Shown: in pieces, positions 16,254-26,130 of the stretch
How the letters are laid out: every line of letters starts with the position of its first letter
Numbering within the stretch: the first letter of the stretch is position 1
Origin: Pseudomonas frederiksbergensis
Lineage (GTDB): Bacteria > Pseudomonadota > Gammaproteobacteria > Pseudomonadales > Pseudomonadaceae
Direction: 5' to 3'
Length of the DNA stretch: 64,000 nucleotides
Assembly: GCF_003732665.1 (NCBI RefSeq)
Contig: NZ_MOBP01000025.1
Span: forward strand, 1-64,000
Notes under the pieces: generated by a model
Told to the model about the DNA's origin: nothing
The model's input: the letters and a program-made list of their open reading frames with translations, nothing else
Databases searched by the model: none
Position numbers and translations under genes: made by a program

Positions 16254-18494
16254 TTAGAGTTTCCAGTCCAGGCTCAGCGTCACGGTCCGTGGGTCGCCCC
16301 AGAACACGCCGTTATAAAAACCGACGTTGTCGTAATACTTTTTATCGAACAGGTTATCGACGTTCAGCGAGGCGGACAGGTGCCGGTCGAACGCGTAGCG
16401 CGACATCAGCTTGACCACGGTGTAGGCCCCTTGGCGGATTTTCGCCCGTTCGGTGATCAGCTCACCGTCGGTATCGCGGCCGATCGGGCGGTTGGAGTTG
16501 CCCCAGATATCGCTCTGCCAATTCACCGCGCCGCCCACCGTCAACCCATGCCATTGCCCAGGCAGGCGATAGGCCGTGGACAGGCGCAACAGGTTCAACG
16601 GTTCCGCCGTATTGGCCCGCTGCTTGTCACCGCTGGCCGCGTGGGTGTAGGTGTAGCCGGCGGTCATGTTCCAGTCGGGCATGACTTCGCCGGAGACTTC
16701 CACTTCAAAGCCCTGGACCTTTTGCCCCTTGCCCCCGGATTTGTAGAACTCTTCACCGGTCGCCGGGTCCGGCGGCACCGAATCATCGAGCTCGGCAACG
16801 TTGTCCTGCTTGCTCCAGAACAGCGCCGTGGCAACGTTCAGGCGTTCGTCCAGCAGGCTGCCCTTGAGGCCCAATTCATAGTTGCTGCCGACCACCGGTT
16901 CCAGGTATTTGCGGTTGGCATCGCGGTTGTCCTGGGGTTTGAAAATGTCGGTGTAGCTGACGTAAACGGTGTACTGCGGCGTGAGGTCGTAGAGCAGCCC
17001 GGCGTAGGGCGTCCAGATATCGTTTTGCGCTTGGGCCGTGGTCTCGGCGCGGGTCAGTTGCAGGTCGTCGTTGAACGCGTATTCGTTTTTCGAGGATTTC
17101 CAACTGCCATAGCGGCTGCCGAGCACGGCGTGAAATTTATCGGTCAGGGTGAGCCGGGTGGCGAGGTAGCCGGCCTTCTGCAGGGTTTTGTCCGATGAGC
17201 CGGTGCGGTTGGTCACCGTGTCGGGGAACTTGGCGATATCGCCCATGTATTTCCAGTCGGGAATGTTGCCGTACCCGTCGGGGACATCGCCCGGCACCGT
17301 GTAGGGCGATTCGGAGCTGCGTTCGGCTTCGCCATAGCCGAACATCAATTCGTGCTCGCGCCCGAACAACGCGTAAGGGCCTGCGACGTTGAAGTCATAG
17401 GCCTTCATCTTCTGTGTGCCGAGCATGTGCCCACGGTAAGCGAGCATGCCGCTGCGATCATCATTCGGGAAGCCACCGCCGCCGTAGTAGACCTTGCCGT
17501 CGGTATCACTTTCGCGGTGGGTGTAGGCCGCTTTCAGATGCCAGCCGCCGCCCAGTTGCTGATCGAGGTTGGCGAAGGCGGTCTTGTCTTTCAGCGGCCA
17601 GGAACTCCACGAAGTGGCCATGTTGGTGGAGCGACCGAGGTTGGCCTTGCCACCGGAGGCGTTCCAGTAGGGCACCGTGCCCCAGGACGTACCCTGGACC
17701 TGTTTGTCCTGATAGTCGTAACCCACCGCCAGCAGCGTGTCGTCGGTGAGATCCGCCTCAAGCACCCCGTAGCCGACTTCCCGCTGCGACTGGTAATGGT
17801 CGCGGAACGACTGGCTGTCGCGATAAGCCAGCACGCTGCGCCCGCGCAAACGTCCGTCGAACGCCAGCGGCCCGCCGACATCCACGTAGCTGTAGTAATC
17901 GTCATAGCTGCCGCCACTGACGCCGGTCTGGGCCTGCCACTGCGCGGTCGGGCGCTTGCGCACCATGTTGATGGTGGCCGACGGATCGCCCGCACCCGTC
18001 GTCAGCCCGGTGGCACCGCGAACCACTTCGATGCGGTCGTAGATGATCGTGTCGGAGTCGGACTTCATCCGCCCGAAGGTATTGAGCATCCCGTCAATCT
18101 GGAAGTTGTTGATCTCATAGCCACGGGACGAATAGCTCACCCGGTCGGAGTCATTGTGCTGCACCACTACTCCGGTGGTCTGGCCCATGGCTTCGGACAA
18201 GGTGCCGAGCTTGAAGTCGTCCATTTGCTGGCGAGTGACCACGGACACCGATTGCGGCGTTTCCTTGATCGACAGATTAAGGCGGGTCGCAGTGCTCATG
18301 GCGCCGGTGGTGTAGGACTCGGTGTGTTCGGTGGTGCTGCCCAGGCCTTCGGCAGTGACGCTGGTGGCGGCGAGCTCCAGGGCGCTGCTCGCCGGATCCT
18401 TGTCGGGATCGGTTTCGGCCAGCAAATCCGGGCTTATGGCTGCACTGCACAGCCCGAGGGTCAAGGTCATGGAACGGGTGATAGGCGCGAACAT
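16254..18494 (-). CDS. TonB-dependent siderophore receptor
   Basis: A 746-residue outer-membrane receptor. After a signal peptide comes a plug domain with the siderophore-receptor signatures IKETPQSVSVVTRQQMDDF and YDRIEVVRGATGL...GDPSATINMVRKRPT, then a 22-strand barrel ending in the aromatic-containing VTLSLDWKL. The plug signatures resemble FhuE/FpvA-type ferric hydroxamate or pyoverdine receptors. There is no N-terminal signalling domain, so it does not control a sigma factor directly. The ATG at 18494 has AAGGAG upstream; a longer start at 18539 is less likely. A Fur-box-like site lies upstream. The ligand is unknown. Confidence 0.92.
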   Translation of the reverse strand: MFAPITRSMTLTLGLCSAAISPDLLAETDPDKDPASSALELAATSVTAEGLGSTTEHTESYTTGAMSTATRLNLSIKETPQSVSVVTRQQMDDFKLGTLSEAMGQTTGVVVQHNDSDRVSYSSRGYEINNFQIDGMLNTFGRMKSDSDTIIYDRIEVVRGATGLTTGAGDPSATINMVRKRPTAQWQAQTGVSGGSYDDYYSYVDVGGPLAFDGRLRGRSVLAYRDSQSFRDHYQSQREVGYGVLEADLTDDTLLAVGYDYQDKQVQGTSWGTVPYWNASGGKANLGRSTNMATSWSSWPLKDKTAFANLDQQLGGGWHLKAAYTHRESDTDGKVYYGGGGFPNDDRSGMLAYRGHMLGTQKMKAYDFNVAGPYALFGREHELMFGYGEAERSSESPYTVPGDVPDGYGNIPDWKYMGDIAKFPDTVTNRTGSSDKTLQKAGYLATRLTLTDKFHAVLGSRYGSWKSSKNEYAFNDDLQLTRAETTAQAQNDIWTPYAGLLYDLTPQYTVYVSYTDIFKPQDNRDANRKYLEPVVGSNYELGLKGSLLDERLNVATALFWSKQDNVAELDDSVPPDPATGEEFYKSGGKGQKVQGFEVEVSGEVMPDWNMTAGYTYTHAASGDKQRANTAEPLNLLRLSTAYRLPGQWHGLTVGGAVNWQSDIWGNSNRPIGRDTDGELITERAKIRQGAYTVVKLMSRYAFDRHLSASLNVDNLFDKKYYDNVGFYNGVFWGDPRTVTLSLDWKL

Positions 18495-18570
18495 CGCAGC
18501 CGACTCCTTGTCTTCGAGGGAAAATTTCCGTTTGCTCAAAGACGAAGGGGAGAGGGGAGATTTAGCGATA

Positions 18571-18589
18571 AACGAGAATAATTATCATC
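18571..18589. promoter_or_regulatory. Fur box
   Basis: AACGAGAATAATTATCATC fits the GATAATGATAATCATTATC consensus well. It lies about 77 bp upstream of the receptor start, implying repression by Fur when iron is plentiful. Confidence 0.7.
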
Positions 18590-18600
18590 GGAAGGCAACC

Positions 18601-18692
18601 TGTAGGAGCGAAGCTTGCTCGCGAAAGCGGTGTGTCAGGCAACATCCATAGTGAATGTGCTGACGTCTTCGCGAGCAAGCTTCGCTCCTACA
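18601..18692. repeat. REP doublet, TAGGAGCGAAGCTT variant
   Basis: Both arms carry the variant core TGTAGGAGCGAAGCTTGCTC instead of the common core; 92 bp, between the receptor promoter and the end of cptA. Confidence 0.93.
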
Positions 18693-18705
18693 GGAGGTTG
18701 CGGGG

Positions 18706-20454
18706 TTATTGCTTGACCACTGCCGGTGTTTCCACAACCGCTGCCTTTGGCTTCATCAGGCTGAAATCGATCAGCGGACGTTCCTGGCGCTCATACGGGT
18801 TGCCGATCATCAGTGGTCGCGGCTTGAAGCTGTCGCTGACCAGGCTTTTGCTGCGGTCCAGTTCATCGAAACTCAGGCCGGCCATATCGGCCCAGGTGTG
18901 GATCAACTGCGAGCTGCTGTAAGGGCGGCTCAGGTCGGCGGCAAAGTTCCAGTCGTGGGTTTCACGCCACTTCGGCGAGGCCCAGGCCATGAACGGAATG
19001 GTGTACATCGGCGCCGTCGGCTTGTTCTCGTTACGCCCCAGGGTGTTGTGGCCCGGAGAGTCGAACACGTCTTCGCCGTGGTCGGAGAGGTACATCAGGA
19101 AACCGTTCGGATCGACCTTGGCGTAATCCTTGATCAGGCTCGACACCACGAAGTCGTTGTACAGCACCGCGTTGTCGTAGCTGTTGTAGGTCGGCACTTC
19201 GGCGTCTTTTACGCCGGCCGGAACCCCGGTGCGGTCCTTGAACTTGTCGAAGGTTGGCGGGTAACGGTACTGGTAGCTCATGTGCGTACCGAGCAGGTGC
19301 ACGACGATCAACTTGTGCGCCGCCGGATCCGTCAGGGCCTTGTTGAACGGCTCGATCACGTCGCCATCGTACTGGGCGGCGTTCTGGTTGCGGTTATTGT
19401 TCAGGTACACCTGCTCGTCAGCCTGTTCGGAGAACGTGGTGAGCATGGTGTTGCGCTTGGTCATGGTCTGCTGGTTGGTGATCCAGAAGGTCTTGTAGCC
19501 CGCCTGTTTCATCATGCTGACCAGCGACGGGGTCGACAGGTAAAGGTCCGGGTTCTCTTCGTCGGCGAAGGTCAACACCTGTTGCAACGCCTCAATGGTG
19601 TAGGGGCGCGGGGTGATGACATTGTTGAAGATCGCCAGTTGATCCTTGAGCTTGTCCAGTTCCGGGGTGGTTTCCCGGTTGTAACCGTAGAGGCTCATGC
19701 GCTGACGGTTGGTGGACTCGCCGATCACCAGCACCAGGGTCGACGGTTGGTCGGCCATGGTGTTCTTGAGGTTTTTCAGCGGCGCGATCTTGCTTGCGCT
19801 GTCGAGCATGTCTTGCATGCCGGCCAGGGTATCGAGGTAACGGTGATAGGCCACGGCCATCTGCCACGGCACTGCCGGCTCGATGCGGGTTTCGAACTTC
19901 TCGAAACCGCCGGCGAAACTGCCGGTGCGGGCGGTTTGCTTGATCAGCGGATAACCGACCACCGCGATCAGGATGGCGGTCGCAGCCACCAGCGCACGTC
20001 CGCGGGGCATGTACACCGGGCGCAGGCGGGTCCAGAGGAAGTAGGCGAACGCGGTGTGGGCGAGGAACGCGAACACCATCCACCAGGCAAAGTACTGGGT
20101 CATGTACTCGCCGGCTTCAGAGATGTTCGACTCGAACATGATGAAGATGACGCTCTGGGAGAACTCCTGCTGATAGATGAAGAAGTAGCCCAGGCTGGCC
20201 ATGGAGCAGGCCCACAGCACGACGCCGATCAGCGCGGCCAGCAGGCGGGTACGTTTGGGGAATAACAGCATCGGCGCGAGCCACACGGCACTCATCACGA
20301 ATGCCTGGCGGAACCCGGTGAAGCCGGAAGTGCCGGTCAACTGGATCAGCAGTTGGGTTATGCCGGAAAAGTACCAGAAGAACACAAATAGCCAGATGAA
20401 CCCGGCCCAATCGAAACCTGTCGCAGACGTTTTGCTGCGTTTGAGCAATGCCAT
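18706..20454 (-). CDS. cptA: Phosphoethanolamine transferase CptA
   Basis: A 582-residue inner-membrane enzyme with about five N-terminal membrane helices and a periplasmic sulfatase-fold domain. The nucleophile motif is VIGESTNRQRMSLYGYNR (Thr after GES), and metal-ligand motifs include LLGTHMSYQYRYP and LSDHGED. Length and motifs match E. coli CptA (YijP), which adds phosphoethanolamine from phosphatidylethanolamine to the lipopolysaccharide core. Related EptA modifies lipid A and gives polymyxin resistance, so the site of modification is inferred. It appears monocistronic. Confidence 0.88.
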   Translation of the reverse strand: MALLKRSKTSATGFDWAGFIWLFVFFWYFSGITQLLIQLTGTSGFTGFRQAFVMSAVWLAPMLLFPKRTRLLAALIGVVLWACSMASLGYFFIYQQEFSQSVIFIMFESNISEAGEYMTQYFAWWMVFAFLAHTAFAYFLWTRLRPVYMPRGRALVAATAILIAVVGYPLIKQTARTGSFAGGFEKFETRIEPAVPWQMAVAYHRYLDTLAGMQDMLDSASKIAPLKNLKNTMADQPSTLVLVIGESTNRQRMSLYGYNRETTPELDKLKDQLAIFNNVITPRPYTIEALQQVLTFADEENPDLYLSTPSLVSMMKQAGYKTFWITNQQTMTKRNTMLTTFSEQADEQVYLNNNRNQNAAQYDGDVIEPFNKALTDPAAHKLIVVHLLGTHMSYQYRYPPTFDKFKDRTGVPAGVKDAEVPTYNSYDNAVLYNDFVVSSLIKDYAKVDPNGFLMYLSDHGEDVFDSPGHNTLGRNENKPTAPMYTIPFMAWASPKWRETHDWNFAADLSRPYSSSQLIHTWADMAGLSFDELDRSKSLVSDSFKPRPLMIGNPYERQERPLIDFSLMKPKAAVVETPAVVKQ

Positions 20455-20632
20455 TAAGAACGTACTCCCACCGGCGTCATGGATTCACCAGCGTCATAAA
20501 ACGAACCTATGAGAAAGCGCTGCACGAGAACCGAACAGCCACAAGGATCGGGAGTATCGCTAGACGGATGTGAAAACTTTGTGAGTTTCGTTCAGGAGCG
20601 CGACAGGAAGCGCCGGCGTGAATGGCTTTTCA

Positions 20633-20721
20633 TGTGGGAGCGGGCTTGCTCGCGAAAGCGCTGGGTCAGTTGCATAAATGCTGACTGACAGGACGCCTTC
20701 GCGAGCAAGCCCGCTCCCACA
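20633..20721. repeat. REP doublet (REPIN), head-to-head
   Basis: 89-bp unit in the intergenic region between cptA and the small coiled-coil gene. Confidence 0.95.
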
Positions 20722-20749
20722 GGGAATGGTGCGGGGTAGTGAAGGAGAT

Positions 20750-20929
20750 TCAGGCGCTTAGCGATGGCATCGGTTGCCCCGACAGCTGAGCCTGTTGCTG
20801 CAACAATTGCCGAAGCTGTGTCACCTGTTGCTTCAAGGTGTCACGCTCGTCTTTCAATTGGCGCAGTTCATCACGACGAATCGTGACGTAGAGAGTTTGT
20901 GGGGGACGTGCGGTAACGATTGTGTCCAT
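20750..20929 (-). CDS. Small coiled-coil protein of unknown function
   Basis: A 59-residue frame, ATG at 20929 and TGA at 20750-20752, with GAGGTG five bases before the ATG. After a short N-terminal strand-like segment (TARPPQTLYVTIRRDEL) the rest is one amphipathic helix with heptad spacing (LRQLKDERDTLKQQVTQLRQ), then a Ser/Pro tail. It is likely to dimerise or bind a larger partner. No family was recognised. It is divergent from the gnd operon. Confidence 0.65.
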   Translation of the reverse strand: MDTIVTARPPQTLYVTIRRDELRQLKDERDTLKQQVTQLRQLLQQQAQLSGQPMPSLSA

Positions 20930-21202
20930 TGCTCACCTCGCAAATGGCCTGCATCAACTGTGATTGTGTCGTTCTTGCAAGCGACACCCTCACTATCGGC
21001 GCCGATTTTGATTTCTTTTGCCTGTGAATGGAACTTTTTTATTTTTCGCGGTCGGTGTGTCTTTAGCACGATTCCCGACGTTATCAGTCTGGATCGGGCA
21101 CAATGCCCGGAAACTTCATCCCGGCGCTCTGGACTAACCCACATTAGTCGCGTTGGGCTATAACCTTTGACACACATTATTTGTAGTAAGGAGCATCAGC
21201 AC

Positions 21203-22183
21203 ATGCAACTCGGGATTATTGGACTGGGCCGCATGGGCGGTAATATTGCGCGGCGCCTGATGCTCAACGGGCACACCACCGTTGTTTACGACCGCAATAC
21301 CGCCTTCGTCGAAAACCTGGCCAAAGAAGGCTCCACAGGCGTCGCCGACCTGCCGGCCCTGGTGGCTGGCCTGGCCAAGCCGCGTGCAATCTGGGTCATG
21401 CTGCCGGCCGGCGCACCGACCGAAGACACCATCGAAACCCTGAGCAACCTGCTCGAAGCCGGCGATACCATCATCGACGGCGGCAACACCTTCTACAAAG
21501 ATGACATCCGCCGGGCCAAGACCCTCTCGGAGAAAGGCCTGCACTACATCGATGTCGGCACCTCCGGCGGCGTGTGGGGCCTGGAACGCGGCTACTGCAT
21601 GATGATCGGCGGCGACGCCGAGACCGTGAAGCGCCTCGATCCGCTGTTCGACAGCCTGGCCCCGGGCCTGGGCGACATTCCGCGCACCAAGGACCGCAAG
21701 TCCGATGACGATCGCGCCGAACGCGGCTACATCCATGCCGGCCCTGCGGGCTCTGGCCATTTCGTGAAGATGATCCACAACGGCATCGAATACGGAATGA
21801 TGCAGGCCTTCGCCGAAGGCTTCGACATCCTCAAGACCAAATCCAGCGAAAACCTGCCGCAAGATCAGCGCTTCGACCTCAACGTCGCCGACATCGCCGA
21901 AGTCTGGCGTCGTGGCAGCGTGGTGTCCTCCTGGCTGTTGGACCTGACCGCCGATGCCCTGGCCAGCGATCCGAAGCTCGAGGGTTACTCCGGTTCCGTG
22001 GCGGACAGCGGTGAAGGCCGCTGGACCATCGAAGCCGCCATGGAGCAATCGGTGCCCGTTCCGGTACTGTCTAACTCGCTGTTCTCCCGCTACCGTTCAC
22101 GCGGCCAAGGCACGTTTGGCGACAAGATCCTGTCGGCCCAGCGCTTCGGCTTTGGCGGCCACGTAGAGACTCCGAAAAAATGA
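21203..22183 (+). CDS. gnd: 6-phosphogluconate dehydrogenase, decarboxylating (short form)
   Basis: This 326-residue enzyme is the short, Gnd/GntZ-like form, not the ~470-residue enterobacterial type. The N-terminal Rossmann motif is IGLGRMGGNIARRL. GGNTFYKDDIRRAK and AGSGHFVKMIHNGIEYG carry the substrate and catalytic residues (Lys, His-Asn). It converts 6-phosphogluconate to ribulose-5-phosphate and CO2. AAGGAG lies 10 bases before the ATG at 21203. Its stop overlaps the zwf start (ATGA). Pseudomonads lean on the Entner-Doudoroff route, so this pair supplies an oxidative pentose-phosphate branch. Confidence 0.92.
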   Translation: MQLGIIGLGRMGGNIARRLMLNGHTTVVYDRNTAFVENLAKEGSTGVADLPALVAGLAKPRAIWVMLPAGAPTEDTIETLSNLLEAGDTIIDGGNTFYKDDIRRAKTLSEKGLHYIDVGTSGGVWGLERGYCMMIGGDAETVKRLDPLFDSLAPGLGDIPRTKDRKSDDDRAERGYIHAGPAGSGHFVKMIHNGIEYGMMQAFAEGFDILKTKSSENLPQDQRFDLNVADIAEVWRRGSVVSSWLLDLTADALASDPKLEGYSGSVADSGEGRWTIEAAMEQSVPVPVLSNSLFSRYRSRGQGTFGDKILSAQRFGFGGHVETPKK

Positions 22184-23703
22184 CCAATACGATCCGCAGG
22201 AAATCCAAGGCAGAACCCGCACCACCGACCACGCTGTTCCTGTTCGGTGCCCATGGTGACCTGGTCAAGCGTCTGTTGATGCCGGCCCTGTACAACCTCA
22301 GTCGCGACGGCCTGCTGGGCGATGGACTGCGGATCATCGGCGTTGACCACAACGCCGTCAGCGATGAAGCCTTCGCGCAAAAGCTCGAAGACTTTATTCG
22401 CACCGAAGCGGCGAGCAAGGTCGGCAAGGGCGATCAACTGCTTGATCCGGTCTTGTGGGCCAAGCTCGCCAAAGGCATCAGCTACGTCCAGGGCGACTTC
22501 CTGGACGACAGCACTTATCAAGCCCTGGCGGCGAAAATCGCCGCCAGCGGCACCGGCAATGCGGTGTTCTACCTGGCCACCGCGCCGCGTTTCTTCAGTG
22601 AAGTGGTGCGCCGCCTCGGCAGCGCCGGTTTGCTGGAAGAGACGCCCGAAGCCTTCAGAAGGGTGGTGATCGAAAAACCGTTCGGCTCCGACCTGGCGAC
22701 TGCCGAAGCCTTGAACGCCTGTTTGCTCAAGGTGATGTCGGAGAAGCAGATCTACCGGATCGACCATTACCTGGGCAAGGAAACCGTGCAGAACATTCTG
22801 GTCAGCCGGTTTTCCAACAGCCTGTTCGAAGCGTTCTGGAACAACCATTACATCGACCACGTGCAAATCACCGCCGCCGAGACCGTCGGCGTGGAAACCC
22901 GTGGCAGTTTTTACGAGCACACCGGCGCCTTGCGAGATATGGTGCCCAATCACCTGTTCCAGTTGCTGGCGATGGTGGCCATGGAACCGCCGGCCGCGTT
23001 CGGCGCCGATGCGGTACGTGGCGAGAAAGCCAAAGTGGTCGGCGCGATCCGGCCCTGGTCAGTCGAAGAGGCGCGGGCCAACTCGGTGCGCGGCCAGTAC
23101 GCCGCCGGTGAAGTCGATGGCAAACCGTTGACCGGTTATCGCCAGGAAAACAACGTCGCCCCCGACAGCACTACCGAAACCTATGTCGCGCTGAAGGTGA
23201 TGATCGACAACTGGCGCTGGGTCGGCGTGCCGTTCTACCTGCGCACCGGCAAGCGCATGAGCGTGCGCGATACCGAGATCGTCATCTGTTTCAAACCGGC
23301 GCCGTACGCGCAGTTCCGCGACACCGAGGTCGATGAGTTGCAGCCGACCTACCTGCGGATCCAGATCCAGCCCAACGAAGGCATGTGGTTCGACTTGCTG
23401 GCCAAACGGCCGGGGCCGGCGCTGAAAATGGCCAACATCGAGTTGGGGTTCGCCTACAAGGACTTCTTCGAAATGCAGCCGTCCACGGGCTACGAGACTC
23501 TGATCTACGATTGCCTGACCGGCGATCAGACGCTGTTCCAGCGCGCCGACAACATCGAAAACGGCTGGCGCGCCGTGCAGCCGTTCCTCGACGCCTGGCA
23601 GCAAGACGCGAGCGTGCAGAGCTATGCGGCAGGCCAGGACGGCCCGCAAGCCGCCGAGGACCTGCTGACCCGTGATGGCCGCGTATGGCACAGCCTCGGA
23701 TGA
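22180..23703 (+). CDS. zwf: Glucose-6-phosphate 1-dehydrogenase
   Basis: A 507-residue enzyme with the coenzyme motif FGAHGDLVKRLL at the N-terminus and the signatures VIEKPFGSD and YRIDHYLGKETVQNI (catalytic Asp-His). It makes 6-phosphogluconolactone with NAD(P)H. Pseudomonas genomes carry several zwf genes; linkage to a short gnd resembles the zwfB-gnd arrangement of P. putida. ATGA overlaps at both ends show tight coupling with gnd before and the HAD gene after. Confidence 0.95.
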   Translation: MTNTIRRKSKAEPAPPTTLFLFGAHGDLVKRLLMPALYNLSRDGLLGDGLRIIGVDHNAVSDEAFAQKLEDFIRTEAASKVGKGDQLLDPVLWAKLAKGISYVQGDFLDDSTYQALAAKIAASGTGNAVFYLATAPRFFSEVVRRLGSAGLLEETPEAFRRVVIEKPFGSDLATAEALNACLLKVMSEKQIYRIDHYLGKETVQNILVSRFSNSLFEAFWNNHYIDHVQITAAETVGVETRGSFYEHTGALRDMVPNHLFQLLAMVAMEPPAAFGADAVRGEKAKVVGAIRPWSVEEARANSVRGQYAAGEVDGKPLTGYRQENNVAPDSTTETYVALKVMIDNWRWVGVPFYLRTGKRMSVRDTEIVICFKPAPYAQFRDTEVDELQPTYLRIQIQPNEGMWFDLLAKRPGPALKMANIELGFAYKDFFEMQPSTGYETLIYDCLTGDQTLFQRADNIENGWRAVQPFLDAWQQDASVQSYAAGQDGPQAAEDLLTRDGRVWHSLG

Positions 23704-24521
23704 GTGAAGCCACGCACCAACCCATCCGTTTTCTGCTCAGCGACATGGACGGCACTTTGTTGCGGCCTGATCACAGCCTGAGCCCGCGCACCATCGACGC
23801 GGTCCGCGCCTTGCGTGAGGCCGGCGTGCTGTTCAGCCTGGCCACCGGCCGCCCGCCGAAAGCCATGTTGCAACAGATTGAAGCCCTGGGCGTCGATGTG
23901 CCGACCGCTGCGTTCAATGGCGGCACCATCGTCAACCCCGACGGCAGTTTGCTGGTCGCCCATTACTTGCCGGCGACGGCGGCCCTGACGGCGCTGGCAT
24001 TGTTTGCCGACCGGCCGGACATCGAAATCTGGGTGTTCAGTGGCGGTGACTGGCTGCTCAAGGATCCCCACGGCCCGATGGTTCCCCGGGAGCAACACGG
24101 GCTGGGCTATCCGCCGGTAGTGGTCGAGAGTTTTGAACCGTATCTGGAGCGCATCGACAAGATTGTCGCCACCAGTAACAACACTGACTTGTTGATCGAA
24201 CTGGAAGCGCTGTTGCTGCCCAAGGTTGAAGGCCAGGCCCAGGTCTCCCGGTCACAGCCGATTTACCTCGACGTGACCGCTATGCAAGCCAACAAGGGCG
24301 CGGCGCTGGCGACACTGGCCGAATTCCTTGGCGTGCCGCTGGAGCAAACCGCGGCGCTGGGCGATGGCGGCAATGACCCGGCGATGTTCCATCGCGCCGG
24401 GTTGTCGATTGCCATGGGTCAGGCGGAAGAAGCAGTGAAGCGCCAGGCGGATGTGGTCACCGCTGCCAATACCGAAGACGGCGCGGCGCAAGCGATCGAG
24501 CAATACATCCTCCCCAAATAA
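23700..24521 (+). CDS. HAD-family phosphatase (Cof type)
   Basis: This 273-residue HAD hydrolase has motif I LLSDMDGTLLRPD, motif II VLFSLATGRPP and motif IV LGDGGNDPAMFHRAG, with a C2 cap of the Cof/YbiV type. Such enzymes dephosphorylate sugar phosphates or other phosphometabolites. In this operon a role in removing a toxic or excess pentose-phosphate intermediate is plausible but unproven. It starts at 23700 by ATGA overlap with zwf. Confidence 0.9.
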   Translation: MSEATHQPIRFLLSDMDGTLLRPDHSLSPRTIDAVRALREAGVLFSLATGRPPKAMLQQIEALGVDVPTAAFNGGTIVNPDGSLLVAHYLPATAALTALALFADRPDIEIWVFSGGDWLLKDPHGPMVPREQHGLGYPPVVVESFEPYLERIDKIVATSNNTDLLIELEALLLPKVEGQAQVSRSQPIYLDVTAMQANKGAALATLAEFLGVPLEQTAALGDGGNDPAMFHRAGLSIAMGQAEEAVKRQADVVTAANTEDGAAQAIEQYILPK

Positions 24522-24535
24522 AACCACCAAACCCC

Positions 24536-24625
24536 TGTGGGAGCGGGCTTGCTCGCGAAGGCGGTGTGTCATTCAATCTATGCGTTGCCTGACACGGCCT
24601 CTTCGCGAGCAAGCCCGCTCCCACA
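24536..24625. repeat. REP doublet (REPIN), head-to-head
   Basis: 90-bp unit between the convergent HAD and delta-60 repeat genes. Confidence 0.95.
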
Positions 24626-24665
24626 TTTTTGGCCGGTGTTTACAGCCAGTGGTTTGGGCCATTGA

Positions 24666-25955
24666 CTAACCCAGGTAACGCGCCACCACCGCCCGATAAT
24701 TGCCGTCCAGCGAGTAGCCGCCGACGATGATCCGGCCATCATCCTGCACTGCCAGGGAGGTGGCGGTGTCGAGGCTGCGCCCCAGCCGCGTGCGAACCCA
24801 GCCGATGCCATTGGCAAAGCTGCGATCCAGCTGCCCCTGGGGCAGATAGCGCGCGACAATAAAATCCGCTTCAACACCGCCGATGGTCGCGCCGACCGCC
24901 AGTACGCTGCCGTCCGGCTGGATCTGCGCGGCGGTCCATTGGCTGCCGCTGTGGCCAATTTCCAGGCGTTGCGGTTGACCGCCGTTGCAATGTCTATCGG
25001 GGCGGCCATTGCTGTGCAGTTTCAGGGACAGACAGTGCATCGGGTCGCGGCTGCTGCCAAAGCAGTGCAAGTCGTCATTGTCCTGCTGGACGATCTCGCT
25101 GATCTGGGCGCTGCGGCCCTGGGTTTTGAAGGTCATGAAACCGTCCACGGCGAAGCTTTCGTCCAGCCGGCCATCAGCGTGATAGCGCGCCAGCAGGCCT
25201 TCCTCGGGGAAATTGATCGAGCCTCCCGTCACGATTCGCCCGTCCCGTTGCACCATCAGGCTGCTGAGCCAGGAGTTCATCAGCAAATGCCTGACCAACA
25301 CGAAACCACGGCCATTGAATTCACGGTCCAGGGTGCCGTCGGCATTGAGACGGATCAGCAGCCCGACGTGATCGGCCAATTCGAAATGATGATTGGCCAC
25401 CAGCAGGATTCGACCATCCTCCTGCACACGGATCGCACAGGCTTCGGCCCCGGGAACGCCCGGTGGCAGCCAGTCATCGCGCAGGCCCATGGATAGATCA
25501 CCGGGCAGGCGCACGATCAGTCGGCCATTGTCGCCAAAGTCTCGAACCGGGTGGCCATGGGCGTCGAACATGGCCAAGGCTGGCAAGGTGCGGTGAGCGT
25601 TTTCGTAATGCAGGCCGGCCAGCAGGATCGAGCCGCCGGGGAGGACGTGGACCTCGCTGCCCATGGCCTCGAAACCCAGGGTGAACTGGCCGAGCAGGCT
25701 GCCCTGATTGCCAAAGGACAGGTCTGCCGAGCCATCCTCCAATAGCCGGGCCAGGCCGAAGCGGCTGCCGCCAGGGGTGCCGATCTTGGCCGCGACCAGC
25801 ACACGGCCTTGCGCGTCGAGGGCGACACCGTTGGCCATGCTGGAGGAACTGCCGGCGAAATACACTTGGGTTTTGCCGCCCGCGGCAAATTCCGGATCGA
25901 GGTGCCCGGCTTGATGCCGGGTTGCAGGGCAGGCGAAAGCAGACGGGGTTGGCAT
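24666..25955 (-). CDS. Delta-60 repeat protein (beta-propeller-like)
   Basis: A 429-residue protein made of about seven ~55-residue repeats with the pattern (G)xVxxxxQxDGrIlvaG...ARYxxdGxLDxxFgxxG, for example LVQRDGRIVTGGSINFPEEG and VQDDGRIIVGGYSLDGNYRA. This is the delta-60 repeat family, likely a propeller. There is no obvious signal peptide, although the N-terminus is Cys/His containing. The function is unknown. AAGGAG lies eight bases before the ATG. Confidence 0.82.
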   Translation of the reverse strand: MPTPSAFACPATRHQAGHLDPEFAAGGKTQVYFAGSSSSMANGVALDAQGRVLVAAKIGTPGGSRFGLARLLEDGSADLSFGNQGSLLGQFTLGFEAMGSEVHVLPGGSILLAGLHYENAHRTLPALAMFDAHGHPVRDFGDNGRLIVRLPGDLSMGLRDDWLPPGVPGAEACAIRVQEDGRILLVANHHFELADHVGLLIRLNADGTLDREFNGRGFVLVRHLLMNSWLSSLMVQRDGRIVTGGSINFPEEGLLARYHADGRLDESFAVDGFMTFKTQGRSAQISEIVQQDNDDLHCFGSSRDPMHCLSLKLHSNGRPDRHCNGGQPQRLEIGHSGSQWTAAQIQPDGSVLAVGATIGGVEADFIVARYLPQGQLDRSFANGIGWVRTRLGRSLDTATSLAVQDDGRIIVGGYSLDGNYRAVVARYLG

Positions 25956-26130
25956 GCACGCATCTCCTTGCCAGTCGACCTGATCCCGGTAGCCGGGGAG
26001 GGTGACTGCGCGTGCGAAACATTCAATCCCTGAATGCCTGGGCGCACAACTGTCATAACTAACAGGTGGTGCGACGCTGTGTGCCAGAACAGTGTCTTTT
26101 GGAACCAGTTGTATTGAGCTAACAGCAACA

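Noticed and set aside
16014..17198. 394-residue plus-strand frame starting MGAGLLAKASG
   Set aside because: It begins inside a REP repeat (the GAGLLAK/WERACSR peptides are REP translations) and runs antisense to the TonB receptor.
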